A stretch of 64,000 bases of DNA from an uncultured Candidatus Thioglobus sp. (GTDB taxonomy: Bacteria; Pseudomonadota; Gammaproteobacteria; PS1; Pseudothioglobaceae): assembly GCA_905182815.1 (NCBI GenBank), contig CAJJCX010000004.1:496001-560000 (forward strand), written 5' to 3'. The notes beneath the pieces are model-generated. The model worked only from the letters and a program-made list of their open reading frames with translations. It ran no database searches and was not told the origin of the DNA. A program made the position numbers and the translations under genes. The first letter of the stretch is position 1. Every line of letters starts with the position of its first letter. This document shows, piece after piece, positions 9,411 through 18,004 of this stretch.

Positions 9411-9978
9411 ACCACACAAATAAAATAATAATAAAAATAAGTAAGTAGCCTAGCCAATCTATGTACTTATTTAACCATTGATCTGCCATTTTTCCTAATT
9501 TTCTTACTAGAAACGAAACTAAAAAATATCTAGCACCCCTTGCAATTAAAGAAAAGGCCACAAAGGGGATAAGTGACATGGACATCATTCCAGCGGAAAT
9601 AGTAAATAGCTTGTATGGAACTGGACTAAAGCCAGCGATAAGAATAATCACAATTCCATAAGTATTAAAATAAATTTGCGCACTCTCTAGCTTTGATTCG
9701 TAACCTAGGTTAGCAAGTAAAGGCCCAATTTGATCCATAGCAAAGACTCCAATATAATAGCCAGCTACTCCACCAAGTACAGAAGCTAGAGTACAAATCG
9801 TTGCAAAATAGTATGCCTTCGATCTATTTTTTAGAGACATAGAGGCCAACAATAAGTCCTGAATTGGCAATGGTAGAATCGAGGACTCTAAAAAGCTTAT
9901 CAGAGATAGCCATAAGATTGCAAATCGACTGGCTGACCAATCTAAAATTTTGCTATATACGAAGTGAAAGGGCCTCAT
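9400..9978 (-). CDS. DedA/VTT family membrane protein (YqaA-like)
   Basis: 192 residues with four to five hydrophobic segments. The VTT/SNARE-associated signatures are visible: ESSILPLPIQDLLLASM near the N-terminus and the FSPVPYKLFTISAG loop followed by ARGARYFLVSFLVRKLG. DedA-family proteins are inner-membrane proteins tied to lipid-carrier recycling and proton-motive-force homeostasis. The gene overlaps the LytM lipoprotein by 11 nt, a pairing seen around nlpD in other gammaproteobacteria, which supports the NlpD-like reading of its neighbour. Confidence 0.82.
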   Translation of the reverse strand: MRPFHFVYSKILDWSASRFAILWLSLISFLESSILPLPIQDLLLASMSLKNRSKAYYFATICTLASVLGGVAGYYIGVFAMDQIGPLLANLGYESKLESAQIYFNTYGIVIILIAGFSPVPYKLFTISAGMMSMSLIPFVAFSLIARGARYFLVSFLVRKLGKMADQWLNKYIDWLGYLLIFIIILFVWYEY

Positions 9979-9992
9979 TGACTTATGAGGAC

Positions 9993-10889
9993 TTATTTTT
10001 TTAACATTGGGAAGCCAAGTCTTTCCCTAGAATCAAGATAAGCTTGAGCTACTTTTTGGCTCATTGACCTTACCCTACGAATAAATCTTGCTCTGTCTGT
10101 GACGCTTATTGCTCGCCTCGCATCAAGAAGGTTAAAAAGATGCGACGCTTTCATAGCTTGCTCATAAGCAGGAAAAGGAAGGCTCTCTTCAATGAGTTTT
10201 AAGTTCATTGCTTCAGCTTCATCAAACTGCCTAAAAAGAACTTCAATATCTGCAAGTTCAAAGTTGTATTTCGATTGTTCAACTTCATTTTGATGGAAAA
10301 CATCCCCATAAGTTAAGCCTTCTGTCCAAACAAGGTCATAAACGCTATCAACTCCTTGAAGGTACATTGCTAACCTCTCTAAACCATAGGTTAATTCTCC
10401 AGAAACAGGCTTACATGGTAGGCCACCAACTTGCTGGAAATATGTAAATTGACTCACCTCCATGCCATTAAGCCAGACCTCCCAACCAAGGCCCCATGCG
10501 CCTAATGTTGGTGATTCCCAGTTATCCTCAACAAACCTAACATCATGCATCTTTAGGTCAATGCCAATAAAAGATAACGAGTCAAGATAAAGGTCTTGAA
10601 TATCACTTGGAGAAGGCTTTAATAAAACCTGAAATTGATAATAGTGCTGAAGGCGGTTTGGGTTCTCTCCATAGCGACCATCACTTGGTCTTCTTGAAGA
10701 CTGAACATATGCTGCTTTCCATGGCTCAGGTCCTATTGATCTCAAAAAGGTTGCTGGATGAAAGGTTCCCGCGCCAACTTCCATATCAAAAGGTTGAGTA
10801 ATAGCGCATCCTTTTTCAGCCCAATAATTTTGTAATTTGAGGATTAAATTTTGAAATGATTTAGTTGTATCGAGTTCTGAGGCTGACAT
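9993..10889 (-). CDS. glyQ: Glycine--tRNA ligase alpha subunit
   Basis: 298 residues, the normal length for the catalytic alpha subunit of the bacterial alpha2beta2 GlyRS. Family-defining stretches include [39 protein letters not shown] and [21 protein letters not shown]. It charges tRNA-Gly only together with GlyS. The beta subunit gene is about 13 kb away at 23649 on the opposite strand, so the usual glyQS operon is split. It lies 14 nt upstream of the DedA-like gene. A terminator at 10981-11013 separates it from ahcY. Confidence 0.97.
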   Translation of the reverse strand: MSASELDTTKSFQNLILKLQNYWAEKGCAITQPFDMEVGAGTFHPATFLRSIGPEPWKAAYVQSSRRPSDGRYGENPNRLQHYYQFQVLLKPSPSDIQDLYLDSLSFIGIDLKMHDVRFVEDNWESPTLGAWGLGWEVWLNGMEVSQFTYFQQVGGLPCKPVSGELTYGLERLAMYLQGVDSVYDLVWTEGLTYGDVFHQNEVEQSKYNFELADIEVLFRQFDEAEAMNLKLIEESLPFPAYEQAMKASHLFNLLDARRAISVTDRARFIRRVRSMSQKVAQAYLDSRERLGFPMLKK

Positions 10890-10980
10890 TAATTTGAACT
10901 AAAAATAACAATAACAAAAATTTTACCTCACCAACAACTTTTGAGGGTTAGCATTTATATTTTTGTATTAAATACTATTA

Positions 10981-11013
10981 AAAAAAATGCGGGAAGATTT
11001 CCCGCATTTTTTA
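10981..11013. terminator. Strong terminator after ahcY
   Basis: A perfect 9-bp inverted repeat (ATGCGGGAA/TTCCCGCAT, bases 10987-10995 and 10999-11007) with a 3-nt loop is flanked by A-runs on the left and T-runs on the right. It can therefore terminate in both directions. Only minus-strand transcription from ahcY is expected to reach it. Confidence 0.88.
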
Positions 11014-11030
11014 TTTAACTAAGAGAAAGC

Positions 11031-12443
11031 TTAATATTTATAAGTCTCTGACTTAAACGGACCTTCTTTAGGAGTATTAATGTATTTTGCTTGAGTGTCA
11101 GTCAAAATAGTCATTACGCCTCCAAAGCCTCCAACCATTCCAGCAGCTACTTCTTCATCAAGTTTCTTTGGAAGAATCTCGACTGTGACATTCGCAGCTT
11201 TTTGATCATTAGGAAGGTCAGCAAATTTTTTCTCAAAAAGGTGCATTTGAGCTAAAACCTGGTTTGCAAAAGAGCCATCCATAATTCTAGAAGGGTGACC
11301 AGTTGCATTTCCTAGATTAACTAAACGACCTTCAGACAACAAAATTAAGTAGTCGTTTTTATTTTCAGAGCGATATATACGGTGGACTTGAGGTTTTACT
11401 TCATCCCATTTCCAGTTATCACGCATATATAAAGTATCAATTTCATTATCAAAGTGACCAATATTACAAACTACTGAGCCTGCTTTTAGGCTTCTAAGCA
11501 TGGCCGAATCACAAACATTTGTATTACCAGTTGAAGTTACAATTAAATCAGTAGTGCTCAGTAACTCTTTATTAATGCAATCCATTGAGCCTGTGTTAAC
11601 ACCATCGATATATGGTGAAACAACCTCAAAGCCATCCATACAAGCCTGAAACGCACAAATAGGATCAACTTCAGTAATCTTTACAATCATTCCTTCTTGA
11701 CGAAGTGACATAGCAGAGCCTTTTCCAACATCACCATAACCTATTAGAAGCGCCTTCTTACCTGACATTAGCATGTCTGTACCGCGCTTTATAGCGTCAT
11801 TTAATGAGTGACGACATCCATATTTATTATCATTTTTTGCTTTAGTAACAGCATCATTAACATTGATCGCTGGAACTTTAAGCTCACCACTTTCAATCAT
11901 CTCTAGAAGGCGGTGGACACCCGTTGTAGTTTCTTCACTAATACCATGGATTTTATCAAGCATTTCAGGATATTTTTCATGAACCATGCCAGTCAAATCG
12001 CCGCCATCATCTAAAATCATGTTGGCATCCCATGGCTTACCATTGTGAAGAATAGTTTGCTCAATACACCATAAAAATTCTTCTTCAGTTTCACCTTTCC
12101 AGGCAAAAACTGGAATATTTTTTGCAGCCATCGCAGATGCAGCATGATCTTGGGTTGAAAAAATATTGCAAGATGACCAGCGAATTTCAGCGCCTAAATC
12201 TATTAGCGTTTCCATAAGGACAGCAGTTTGAATTGTCATATGAATGCAGCCCATAATTCTTGCTCCATTCAAAGGCTGCTCTTTTCTGTATTTTGATCTA
12301 AGAGCCATTAAAGCAGGCATTTCAGCTTCTGCTAACTCGATCTCTTTACGCCCAAATTCTGCCAAATTAATATCAGCAACTTTGTAGTCAAGGTTAAGAT
12401 CAGCAACTTTAAAGCCAGTATTATCTATTGTTGATTCGCTCAT
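11031..12443 (-). CDS. ahcY: Adenosylhomocysteinase
   Basis: 470 residues. It hydrolyses S-adenosylhomocysteine to adenosine and homocysteine, clearing the inhibitor left by methyl transfer. The NAD-binding motif GYGDVGKG is at 235-242. Substrate and cofactor stretches [24 protein letters not shown] and [10 protein letters not shown] are intact, as is the C-terminal KY. The gene follows metK on the same strand but has its own promoter and an SAH riboswitch in the leader (12472-12532), so it should switch on when SAH builds up. A strong terminator ends the transcript. Confidence 0.97.
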   Translation of the reverse strand: MSESTIDNTGFKVADLNLDYKVADINLAEFGRKEIELAEAEMPALMALRSKYRKEQPLNGARIMGCIHMTIQTAVLMETLIDLGAEIRWSSCNIFSTQDHAASAMAAKNIPVFAWKGETEEEFLWCIEQTILHNGKPWDANMILDDGGDLTGMVHEKYPEMLDKIHGISEETTTGVHRLLEMIESGELKVPAINVNDAVTKAKNDNKYGCRHSLNDAIKRGTDMLMSGKKALLIGYGDVGKGSAMSLRQEGMIVKITEVDPICAFQACMDGFEVVSPYIDGVNTGSMDCINKELLSTTDLIVTSTGNTNVCDSAMLRSLKAGSVVCNIGHFDNEIDTLYMRDNWKWDEVKPQVHRIYRSENKNDYLILLSEGRLVNLGNATGHPSRIMDGSFANQVLAQMHLFEKKFADLPNDQKAANVTVEILPKKLDEEVAAGMVGGFGGVMTILTDTQAKYINTPKEGPFKSETYKY

Positions 12444-12471
12444 TTTATTTCCTATTAAATTGAAAAAAAAT

Positions 12472-12532
12472 GAGCGTCGTTTTGGTTACCAAGCCTGATT
12501 GAGAAGTATCCCAATGCAACGCTCCTTGGTAA
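12472..12532 (-). promoter_or_regulatory. SAH riboswitch upstream of ahcY
   Basis: Read on the minus strand, the leader has the SAH-riboswitch architecture. P1 is a perfect 7-bp helix, TACCAAG/CTTGGTA. Directly after its 5' arm comes GGAGCGTTGCA, the conserved core. A 7-bp hairpin (ATTGGGA, loop TACT, TCTCAAT with one G-U) is next. The 3' end CGCTC can pair with GAGCG next to P1 to make the pseudoknot. The element ends about 28 nt before the ahcY ATG, with an AGGA ribosome site between. In known examples this class turns ahcY on when SAH binds. Identification rests on the conserved primary sequence, pairing and gene context. Confidence 0.9.
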
Positions 12533-12539
12533 GTTTGAT

Positions 12540-12568
12540 ATTATACAAAAAAATAATTAAAAAAGAAA
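12540..12568 (-). promoter_or_regulatory. Promoter of ahcY
   Basis: A consensus -10 TATAAT lies at 12545-12540 on the minus strand, with a weak -35 (TTTCTT, 12568-12563) at 17 nt. The predicted start falls around 12533, exactly at the 5' edge of the SAH aptamer. This makes ahcY independent of metK despite their adjacency. Confidence 0.55.
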
Positions 12569-13702
12569 CTATTTTAGCAAATCTGCTCTATCAGTTTTCT
12601 CCCAGCTAATTGAGTCTTCAGTTCTGCCAAAATGACCATAGCTAGCAGTTTGTTGATATATAGGGCGCTTTAAATCCAACATTGCGATTAAGCCTTTAGG
12701 TCTTAGATCAAAGTGCTTTCTAATCAATGCCACTATTTCATGGTGAGGAATTTTTCCAGTTCCAAAAGTATCAACACTAATACTCGTTGGCTCTGCAACG
12801 CCAATTGCATAAGAAACTTGAATTTCACATCTTTCAGCAAGTCCAGCTGCCACAATATTTTTTGCAACATATCGAGTTGCGTAAGCTGCACTTCTATCAA
12901 CTTTTGATGGATCTTTTCCAGAAAAAGCACCACCACCATGTCTAGCCATACCGCCGTAAGTATCTACAATAATTTTTCTTCCGGTAAGTCCAGCATCTCC
13001 AACAGGACCACCAATTACGAAGTTACCAGTTGGATTAATATGGTACTGAGTATCATTTGTTAGCCATTTTTCTGGCAAGATTGGCTTAATAATTTCTTCA
13101 AGTATCGTTTCTCTAAGCTCTTCTAATGAGATGTCACCGTCATGCTGCGTTGAAAGAACCACCGCATCAATTCCTACAATTTGATTACCTTCATAAATAC
13201 AAGAAACTTGGGATTTTGCATCAGGGCGAAGCCAAGGTATGGAGCCGTTTAGCATTAGCTCTGCTTGTTGTTTAACAAGTTGATGAGAAAGCATAATAGG
13301 TGCTGGCATTAATTCATCTGTTGAATTTTCAGCATAACCAAACATGAGTCCTTGATCACCAGCACCTTGCTCGTGATTTTCACTTTCTGTAACGCCCATA
13401 GAAATGTCTTGTGACTGTCTGCCTAAGAGGTTAGTTACTGAACAAGTGTTCCCATTAAAGCCATATTCTTCTTTGTCATAACCTATACCAAGAATAGTTT
13501 TTCGAACCACTTCCTCATAATCAATTTGGGCGTTAGTAGTTATTTCTCCTGCCAAGACAACTTGATTATCTTTAACTAAAGTTTCAACAGCAACTCTTGA
13601 ATTGATGTCTTGTTTTAGTGCGGCGTCGAGAATAGCGTCAGAGATTTGATCACAAACTTTATCAGGGTGACCAGCAGAAACAGATTCAGAGGTAAATATC
13701 AT
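12569..13702 (-). CDS. metK: S-adenosylmethionine synthase
   Basis: 377 residues. It makes SAM from methionine and ATP. Conserved motifs are all present: [17 protein letters not shown] near the N-terminus, the ATP loop [12 protein letters not shown], and [19 protein letters not shown] (phosphate and K+ binding), then [18 protein letters not shown] at the end. The gene has an excellent promoter and a SAM-II-type aptamer in its 5' leader (13762-13820), which implies feedback sensing of its own product. The start has an AGGA site 7 nt upstream. ahcY follows under separate control. Confidence 0.97.
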   Translation of the reverse strand: MIFTSESVSAGHPDKVCDQISDAILDAALKQDINSRVAVETLVKDNQVVLAGEITTNAQIDYEEVVRKTILGIGYDKEEYGFNGNTCSVTNLLGRQSQDISMGVTESENHEQGAGDQGLMFGYAENSTDELMPAPIMLSHQLVKQQAELMLNGSIPWLRPDAKSQVSCIYEGNQIVGIDAVVLSTQHDGDISLEELRETILEEIIKPILPEKWLTNDTQYHINPTGNFVIGGPVGDAGLTGRKIIVDTYGGMARHGGGAFSGKDPSKVDRSAAYATRYVAKNIVAAGLAERCEIQVSYAIGVAEPTSISVDTFGTGKIPHHEIVALIRKHFDLRPKGLIAMLDLKRPIYQQTASYGHFGRTEDSISWEKTDRADLLK

Positions 13703-13721
13703 AGTGCATTCCTATAAAAAA

Positions 13722-13765
13722 TAAAAAAACCATTAAAGTGGGTTTCTCCGGAAAACACCAACTTT
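13722..13765 (-). terminator. Terminator-like hairpin in the metK leader
   Basis: On the minus strand, 13765-13753 pairs with 13745-13735 (AAAGT/ACTTT, GG/CC, GTTT/AAAC, with two single-T bulges) around a 7-nt loop. Five bases later comes a run of seven U. It lies between the SAM-II-type aptamer and the metK ribosome site, so it may act as the attenuator. The 5-nt gap before the U-run and the bulges make it a weaker terminator than others in the window. Its first four bases are also the last four of the aptamer. Confidence 0.5.
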
Positions 13766-13820
13766 AGCTTATTTTAGTCATCTTAGTGACAACGCTAGCA
13801 ATCGAAACAAATCAGCGTGT
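13762..13820 (-). promoter_or_regulatory. SAM-II-type riboswitch in the metK leader
   Basis: The minus-strand leader carries the SAM-II core. P1 is ACGCT/AGCGT. It encloses a 17-nt loop, GATTTGTTTCGATTGCT, the same length as in the metX SAM-II RNA I recall and sharing GAUUU and AUUGC. The conserved 3' strand AGCTAAAG closes the pseudoknot. Unlike the compact type, an extra small hairpin (GTCA-CTAAGA-TGAC, 13777-13790) sits between P1 and the 3' strand. The aptamer begins where transcription should start and lies ahead of metK, the SAM synthase, which fits a SAM sensor. SAM-V shares the core and is an alternative label. Confidence 0.72.
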
Positions 13821-13824
13821 AAGG

Positions 13825-13853
13825 ATTATATAATCTTTTATGATCGAATGCAA
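13825..13853 (-). promoter_or_regulatory. Promoter of metK
   Basis: TTGCAT (13853-13848) and a perfect TATAAT (13830-13825) are separated by exactly 17 nt on the minus strand. Transcription would begin near 13818, at the first bases of the SAM-II-type aptamer. This coincidence supports both calls. Confidence 0.75.
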
Positions 13854-13856
13854 AGG

Positions 13857-14522
13857 TTATTCCAAGCTAACCCTTAAAGCCACTGCACTTATAAATGGAG
13901 CAGTTATAAGACTAATAATAAGAATTGAGCCTAAAAAATAGAGCTGACCATTAATTGAAAGGTTGAATTGTGATTGAGAGACTGCGCTTGTTGCAAAAAT
14001 TAAAATAGGTATGTAAAGAGGAAGTATTAATAAAGATAATAACATTCCAGAGTTTTTTATACTAACAACTAATGAAGCCCCTATAGAACCTATTAGGCTC
14101 AAACAAGGGGTGGCTAAACACAGCGTTAACATTAAAATATAGATGCTATTAGAGTCTAAAAATAGGGCTACTCCAAGTAACGGTGAAAGTAATATGATTG
14201 GGAGCCCACTAAGTATCCAATGCGCAGTAGTTTTAGCAAGGAGAATTAAGGGAAGTGGGTGATGTGAAATAACTATTTGCTCAAGAACGCCATTATCATA
14301 GTCGGAGTGAAACAAGGAGTTAAGTGATAAAAGTACTGCAAGCATTGTAATAACCCAAATAATACCAGGCGCTATATTCATTAATGTTTCAGCATCTGGG
14401 CTTATAGCAATTGGAAATAATGAAATAGAAATAACAAAAAACATTAGAGGATTAAGAAAGCTAGATGGATTTCTAAATGCCATTTTTAAATCTCTTGTTA
14501 GAGTTGTTAAAAAGATATTCAA
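13857..14522 (-). CDS. ccmB: Heme exporter protein CcmB
   Basis: 221 residues with six hydrophobic helices. The opening FLTTLTRDLKMAFRNPSSFLNPLMFFVI and the FHSDYDNGVLEQI loop are characteristic. CcmB is the membrane part of the CcmABCD transporter that releases heme-loaded CcmE during cytochrome c maturation. It overlaps ccmA by 4 nt. No ccmC, D, E, F, G or H follows: the metK promoter begins just downstream. The rest of the pathway must be elsewhere. Confidence 0.92.
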   Translation of the reverse strand: MNIFLTTLTRDLKMAFRNPSSFLNPLMFFVISISLFPIAISPDAETLMNIAPGIIWVITMLAVLLSLNSLFHSDYDNGVLEQIVISHHPLPLILLAKTTAHWILSGLPIILLSPLLGVALFLDSNSIYILMLTLCLATPCLSLIGSIGASLVVSIKNSGMLLSLLILPLYIPILIFATSAVSQSQFNLSINGQLYFLGSILIISLITAPFISAVALRVSLE

Positions 14523-15121
14523 AGAGAAATCTCCTTAAGGCTTTTAATATTGCAATCTTGATGGGTTGTTAAGATACATAGACCGCCATTTGCACAATGC
14601 TTTTCAATTTGATTTTCAATTATCTTGATTCCATCTGAGTCTAGTGCGGTGAAAGGCTCATCAAGAAGCCAAACTTTCGACTGACTAATAAAAAGAAGTG
14701 ATAATGCTACCCTCCTTTTCTGGCCTGCAGAAAGGTTTCCAGCAGACTCATGTTCATAATTTTCTAATCCAACTTCTTTTAAAGCGTCATGAAAATTTGG
14801 CGATAAAATTTCTGTATTTAGATTGGTTAAATATTCTAGATTTTCGATGCAGCTAAGCTCTGAGCTTAAAGCAGCATAGTGACCAAGATATAGAGTTTCT
14901 ATTTGATATTTTTCGCTATTTGATTGATTTTGGTCGAATTCTATGGAGCCCAGCTCTGGAGTATTAAGTCCAGCAATTATCTTTAGAAGTGAGGTTTTTC
15001 CTGATCCATTTTGACCAGAGATTCTAAGGACTTCACCAGAATTTAATTCAAAAGATAAGTTTTCAAAGAGAAGGTTGTAGCCTCTTTGGCAACTTAAGTT
15101 ATTGACCGATAGCTTTGACAT
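14519..15121 (-). CDS. ccmA: Heme exporter ATP-binding protein CcmA
   Basis: 200-residue ABC ATPase. Walker A GQNGSGKT at 36-43, signature LSAGQKRR near 128, and Walker B VWLLDEPFTALD near 150 are all intact. The short length and partner gene ccmB (4-nt overlap) identify it as CcmA. It powers release of holo-CcmE in cytochrome c biogenesis. Confidence 0.92.
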   Translation of the reverse strand: MSKLSVNNLSCQRGYNLLFENLSFELNSGEVLRISGQNGSGKTSLLKIIAGLNTPELGSIEFDQNQSNSEKYQIETLYLGHYAALSSELSCIENLEYLTNLNTEILSPNFHDALKEVGLENYEHESAGNLSAGQKRRVALSLLFISQSKVWLLDEPFTALDSDGIKIIENQIEKHCANGGLCILTTHQDCNIKSLKEISL

Positions 15122-15202
15122 ATCATTATTTTAGTTGATAAGCTCAATAAAGGCGATAGATTCGAAGGAGCTTAGGACTTAATTTAAAGACACATTCTTT
15201 TA

Positions 15203-15649
15203 TTAATTAGAGTTTAATAATTCCTCTAAGCCACTCTTGTCAATTTCAGATAACAGATTACCTGAAAATATAAGCCTTAAGCGGTATCTAATTTCTATCT
15301 CACCATCAATTGTTGAGTGATTAATGTAGTCCCATTGATATTGATGAAAAGGGTCAATAATGCTTGGCGAGCCAATCAAATTCATAACAGACTGCTTTGA
15401 CATCCCTAATTGAAGCTGATTAACTTCTTTAATATCTAAAATTACTCCTTGCAGAATTGTTGGTTTATATACATCAATTGAGGGCATCTTAGGCTTAGCC
15501 CAGCTTGGCAGTGATAGCTTAGGCATTTTTGGTAAATCTGGCATAGTAAACTTTGGCAGTTTAGGAAGTTCAGGCGCCTTAGGAAGAGAATTAGAACACC
15601 CAGTCAAGATAAGACAGCCAAGTAGAATAAAAGTTAATCTCTTCATCAT
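15203..15649 (-). CDS. bamE: Outer membrane assembly factor BamE (SmpA/OmlA)
   Basis: 148-residue lipoprotein. The signal peptide ends in lipobox LTGC (Cys about residue 18). An unusual linker of some 40 residues repeats Pro-Lys-x-Pro (PKAPELPKLPKF, PDLPKMPKLSLP) before the SmpA/OmlA fold, which has LQLGMSKQSVMNLIGSP and WDYINHS. BamE stabilises the BAM complex that inserts outer membrane beta-barrels. It is divergent from fur across 50 bp, an arrangement conserved in gammaproteobacteria. Either of the first two Met codons could be the start. The Pro/Lys linker is longer than I expect for E. coli BamE. Confidence 0.88.
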   Translation of the reverse strand: MMKRLTFILLGCLILTGCSNSLPKAPELPKLPKFTMPDLPKMPKLSLPSWAKPKMPSIDVYKPTILQGVILDIKEVNQLQLGMSKQSVMNLIGSPSIIDPFHQYQWDYINHSTIDGEIEIRYRLRLIFSGNLLSEIDKSGLEELLNSN

Positions 15650-15699
15650 TAGTTAAAACATATAAAATATAAATAAGATTTTACCTTAAGGATTTTTAA

Positions 15700-16107
15700 A
15701 TGGATGCAGAAGATTTAAAAAGTGCTGGTCTTAAAGTTACTCTTCCAAGGCTAAAGATTTTAGAAGTTTTGGAGAAATCACCAAACCATCATTTGAGTGC
15801 TGAGGACATCTATAGAGTTCTGATTGAACAAAATGAAGAGGTTGGTGTTGCAACAATTTACCGCGTTTTATCTCAATTTGAAGAATCTGGAATTGTTCAG
15901 AAATTAAATTTTGAAAATAACCAGGCTGTCTATGAGTTATGCGGCTTAGAACATCACGACCATCTAGTGTGTGTGAAGTGCAGTAAGATTATCGAATTTC
16001 AAGATGATGTTATTGAACAACATCAGCTTCAAATTGCAAAAAAACATGGCTTTGAGTTGACTGATCATTCACTATACCTTTATGGCTTATGCAAGGACTG
16101 TCATTAA
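15700..16107 (+). CDS. fur: Ferric uptake regulator Fur
   Basis: 135 residues. The DNA-binding half opens LKSAGLKVTLPRLKILEVL, nearly the canonical Fur sequence. The metal motif EHHDHLVCVKC has H85, H86, H88, C91 and C94, with a second C131/C134 pair at the C-terminus. It represses iron-uptake promoters when Fe2+ is bound. An AAGGA site precedes the ATG. The znuB permease follows within 24 nt, which could suggest Zur, but the sequence is Fur. A good Fur box at 28690-28714 is a likely target. Confidence 0.95.
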   Translation: MDAEDLKSAGLKVTLPRLKILEVLEKSPNHHLSAEDIYRVLIEQNEEVGVATIYRVLSQFEESGIVQKLNFENNQAVYELCGLEHHDHLVCVKCSKIIEFQDDVIEQHQLQIAKKHGFELTDHSLYLYGLCKDCH

Positions 16108-16130
16108 GTTTTTTTAGGGCTTTATAAATT

Positions 16131-16919
16131 ATGGATGATTTTATTTATAGGGCGCTAATTGCGGCAATTGGCGTATCAATAATCGCAGGCTCTCTAGGTT
16201 GTTTTGTTATTTGGAAGCGCCTTTCATATTTTTCGGACTCTATTTCACATAGTGCGCTTTTAGGTGTTGCTCTTGGACTTGCAACTGGACTGGGTATTAA
16301 TTTTGGTTTGGTTATTGTTGGAGGACTATTTGCAACTCTGATTGTTTTTTTGCAGCAAAAAGACTTCTGGTCGAGTGATGCTGTGCTAGGTATCTTCTCT
16401 CATATTTCTCTGTCGCTAGGTATTGTCGTTCTAGGCTTTATTGGGGATCAAAATATAGATTATTTTTCTTATCTTTTTGGAGATATATTATCCATAACCT
16501 CTAAAGATATCTATTGGATATTTTCTGTTATGGTTGTTGTTATTTTTCTATTATTTATTAATTGGAAAAAACTGTTATTACTCACACTTAATGAAGAATT
16601 AGCCAAAGCTGAAGGCGTTAATAAAACCTTTTATGAGCTGCTTTTTATGTTTTTAATAGCACTGGCTGTGTCTGTTTCAGTCCAAATTGTAGGCGTTTTG
16701 TTGATTACCTCTTTACTAATTATTCCGCCTGCAATAGCTCGAGTTTTTTCAAACTCACCTATAGCAATGATTTTTAGCTCAATGATCATATCAATTGTTT
16801 CTGTTTTATTAGGGCTTTACACTTCAATTACATTTGATTTAGCAACTGGTCCTGCCATAGTTATTACTTTAGGAGTTTTCTTTTTTATTGCCCAATTCCT
16901 TCCAAATAGAGGCAGTTAA
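16131..16919 (+). CDS. znuB: Zinc ABC transporter permease (ZnuB family)
   Basis: 262 residues with about eight membrane helices of the ABC-3 family: [27 protein letters not shown] near the start, [17 protein letters not shown], and the conserved [21 protein letters not shown]. The family imports Zn2+ or Mn2+. Neither the ATPase (znuC) nor the binding protein (znuA) is adjacent, so this is an orphan permease placed after fur. Its last 4 nt overlap the convergent prfA end. Confidence 0.87.
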   Translation: MDDFIYRALIAAIGVSIIAGSLGCFVIWKRLSYFSDSISHSALLGVALGLATGLGINFGLVIVGGLFATLIVFLQQKDFWSSDAVLGIFSHISLSLGIVVLGFIGDQNIDYFSYLFGDILSITSKDIYWIFSVMVVVIFLLFINWKKLLLLTLNEELAKAEGVNKTFYELLFMFLIALAVSVSVQIVGVLLITSLLIIPPAIARVFSNSPIAMIFSSMIISIVSVLLGLYTSITFDLATGPAIVITLGVFFFIAQFLPNRGS

Positions 16920-18004
16920 AGGGATTCATTAAGTGCGGTCAATTGGTTGGTTTGTTGCTCAATTACTAGTGGGTCTATAATTGCCTCTAATTCACCCTCC
17001 ATGACTTCGCTTAATTTGTAGAGCGTTAAATTAATCCGATGGTCAGTAACCCTTCCTTGGGGGTAATTGTAAGTTCTGATTCTTTGAGAGCGGTCACCAC
17101 TTCCAACAAGTTCTTTTCTTTGAGAGGCCTGCTCCTTCTGTTGTTCTTGTTGTTGAGCATCCAAAATTCTGGATGCTAGAACTGATAAAGCTTGAGCTTT
17201 ATTTTTATGCTGAGAGCGGCCATCTTGGCATTCTACAACTGTTCCAGTAGGAATATGAGTTACGCGAACTGCAGAGTCAGTTTTGTTGACATGCTGACCT
17301 CCAGCTCCAGAAGCTCTAAAGGTATCAACCCTTACATCATTCATATTGATATTAACTTCTTCAATGCTAGAAACTTCTGGCATTACAGCAACGGTGCAAG
17401 CAGATGTATGAACTCTTCCTTGAGACTCAGTTTCAGGAACCCTTTGAACGCGATGAGCGCCGGATTCAAATTTAAGTTTTGAGTAGACGTTGGTGCCACT
17501 TATTCGAGCAATAATTTCTTTGAAGCCACCATGCTCTCCTAAATTAGAGCTTAATATTTCTAGCTGCCATTTAGATTTTTCTACATATCGAGTGTACATT
17601 CTATAAAGATCACCTGAAAAAATACTTGCCTCATCTCCACCTGTTCCTGCTCGAATTTCAATAATAATATTACGTGAGTCGTTCGGATCTTTTGGAAGAA
17701 GTGATTTCTTAAGATCTAATTCTAGTTGCTCTAAAATCTTTCGACCTGAAACAATTTCCTCCTCAGCCATTTCTTTAATGTCTTGGTCATCTTCCTGGAG
17801 AAGAACTTCTGCAGCATCAATATCAGCAGCGACTGATAAATATTCAATGTACTTGTCATTTATTGGGCTTAATTGAGAGTGCTCTATGGAAAGCTCTCTA
17901 AATTTATTTTGATCAGAGGCAATAGACTGATCTGAGAGCATCGCGTTGATTTCTTCAAGGCGCATGGATAATTGCTCTAATTTAGTAAGGATTGATTGAT
18001 TCAT
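16916..18004 (-). CDS. prfA: Peptide chain release factor 1
   Basis: 362 residues. RF1 ends translation at UAA and UAG. The catalytic GGQ is at 235-237 in [18 protein letters not shown]. The stop-codon recognition region lies upstream, around residues 180-195, in the expected order after [12 protein letters not shown]. It follows hemA with a 1-nt overlap (TAATG), the classic hemA-prfA pair. The usual third gene, prmC, which methylates the GGQ, is missing here; znuB converges instead. Confidence 0.97.
   Translation of the reverse strand: MNQSILTKLEQLSMRLEEINAMLSDQSIASDQNKFRELSIEHSQLSPINDKYIEYLSVAADIDAAEVLLQEDDQDIKEMAEEEIVSGRKILEQLELDLKKSLLPKDPNDSRNIIIEIRAGTGGDEASIFSGDLYRMYTRYVEKSKWQLEILSSNLGEHGGFKEIIARISGTNVYSKLKFESGAHRVQRVPETESQGRVHTSACTVAVMPEVSSIEEVNINMNDVRVDTFRASGAGGQHVNKTDSAVRVTHIPTGTVVECQDGRSQHKNKAQALSVLASRILDAQQQEQQKEQASQRKELVGSGDRSQRIRTYNYPQGRVTDHRINLTLYKLSEVMEGELEAIIDPLVIEQQTNQLTALNESL

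Noticed and set aside
15700-16107. Zur rather than Fur, because znuB follows
   Set aside because: The sequence follows E. coli Fur closely in the DNA-binding half and in the HHxH/CxxC metal region.
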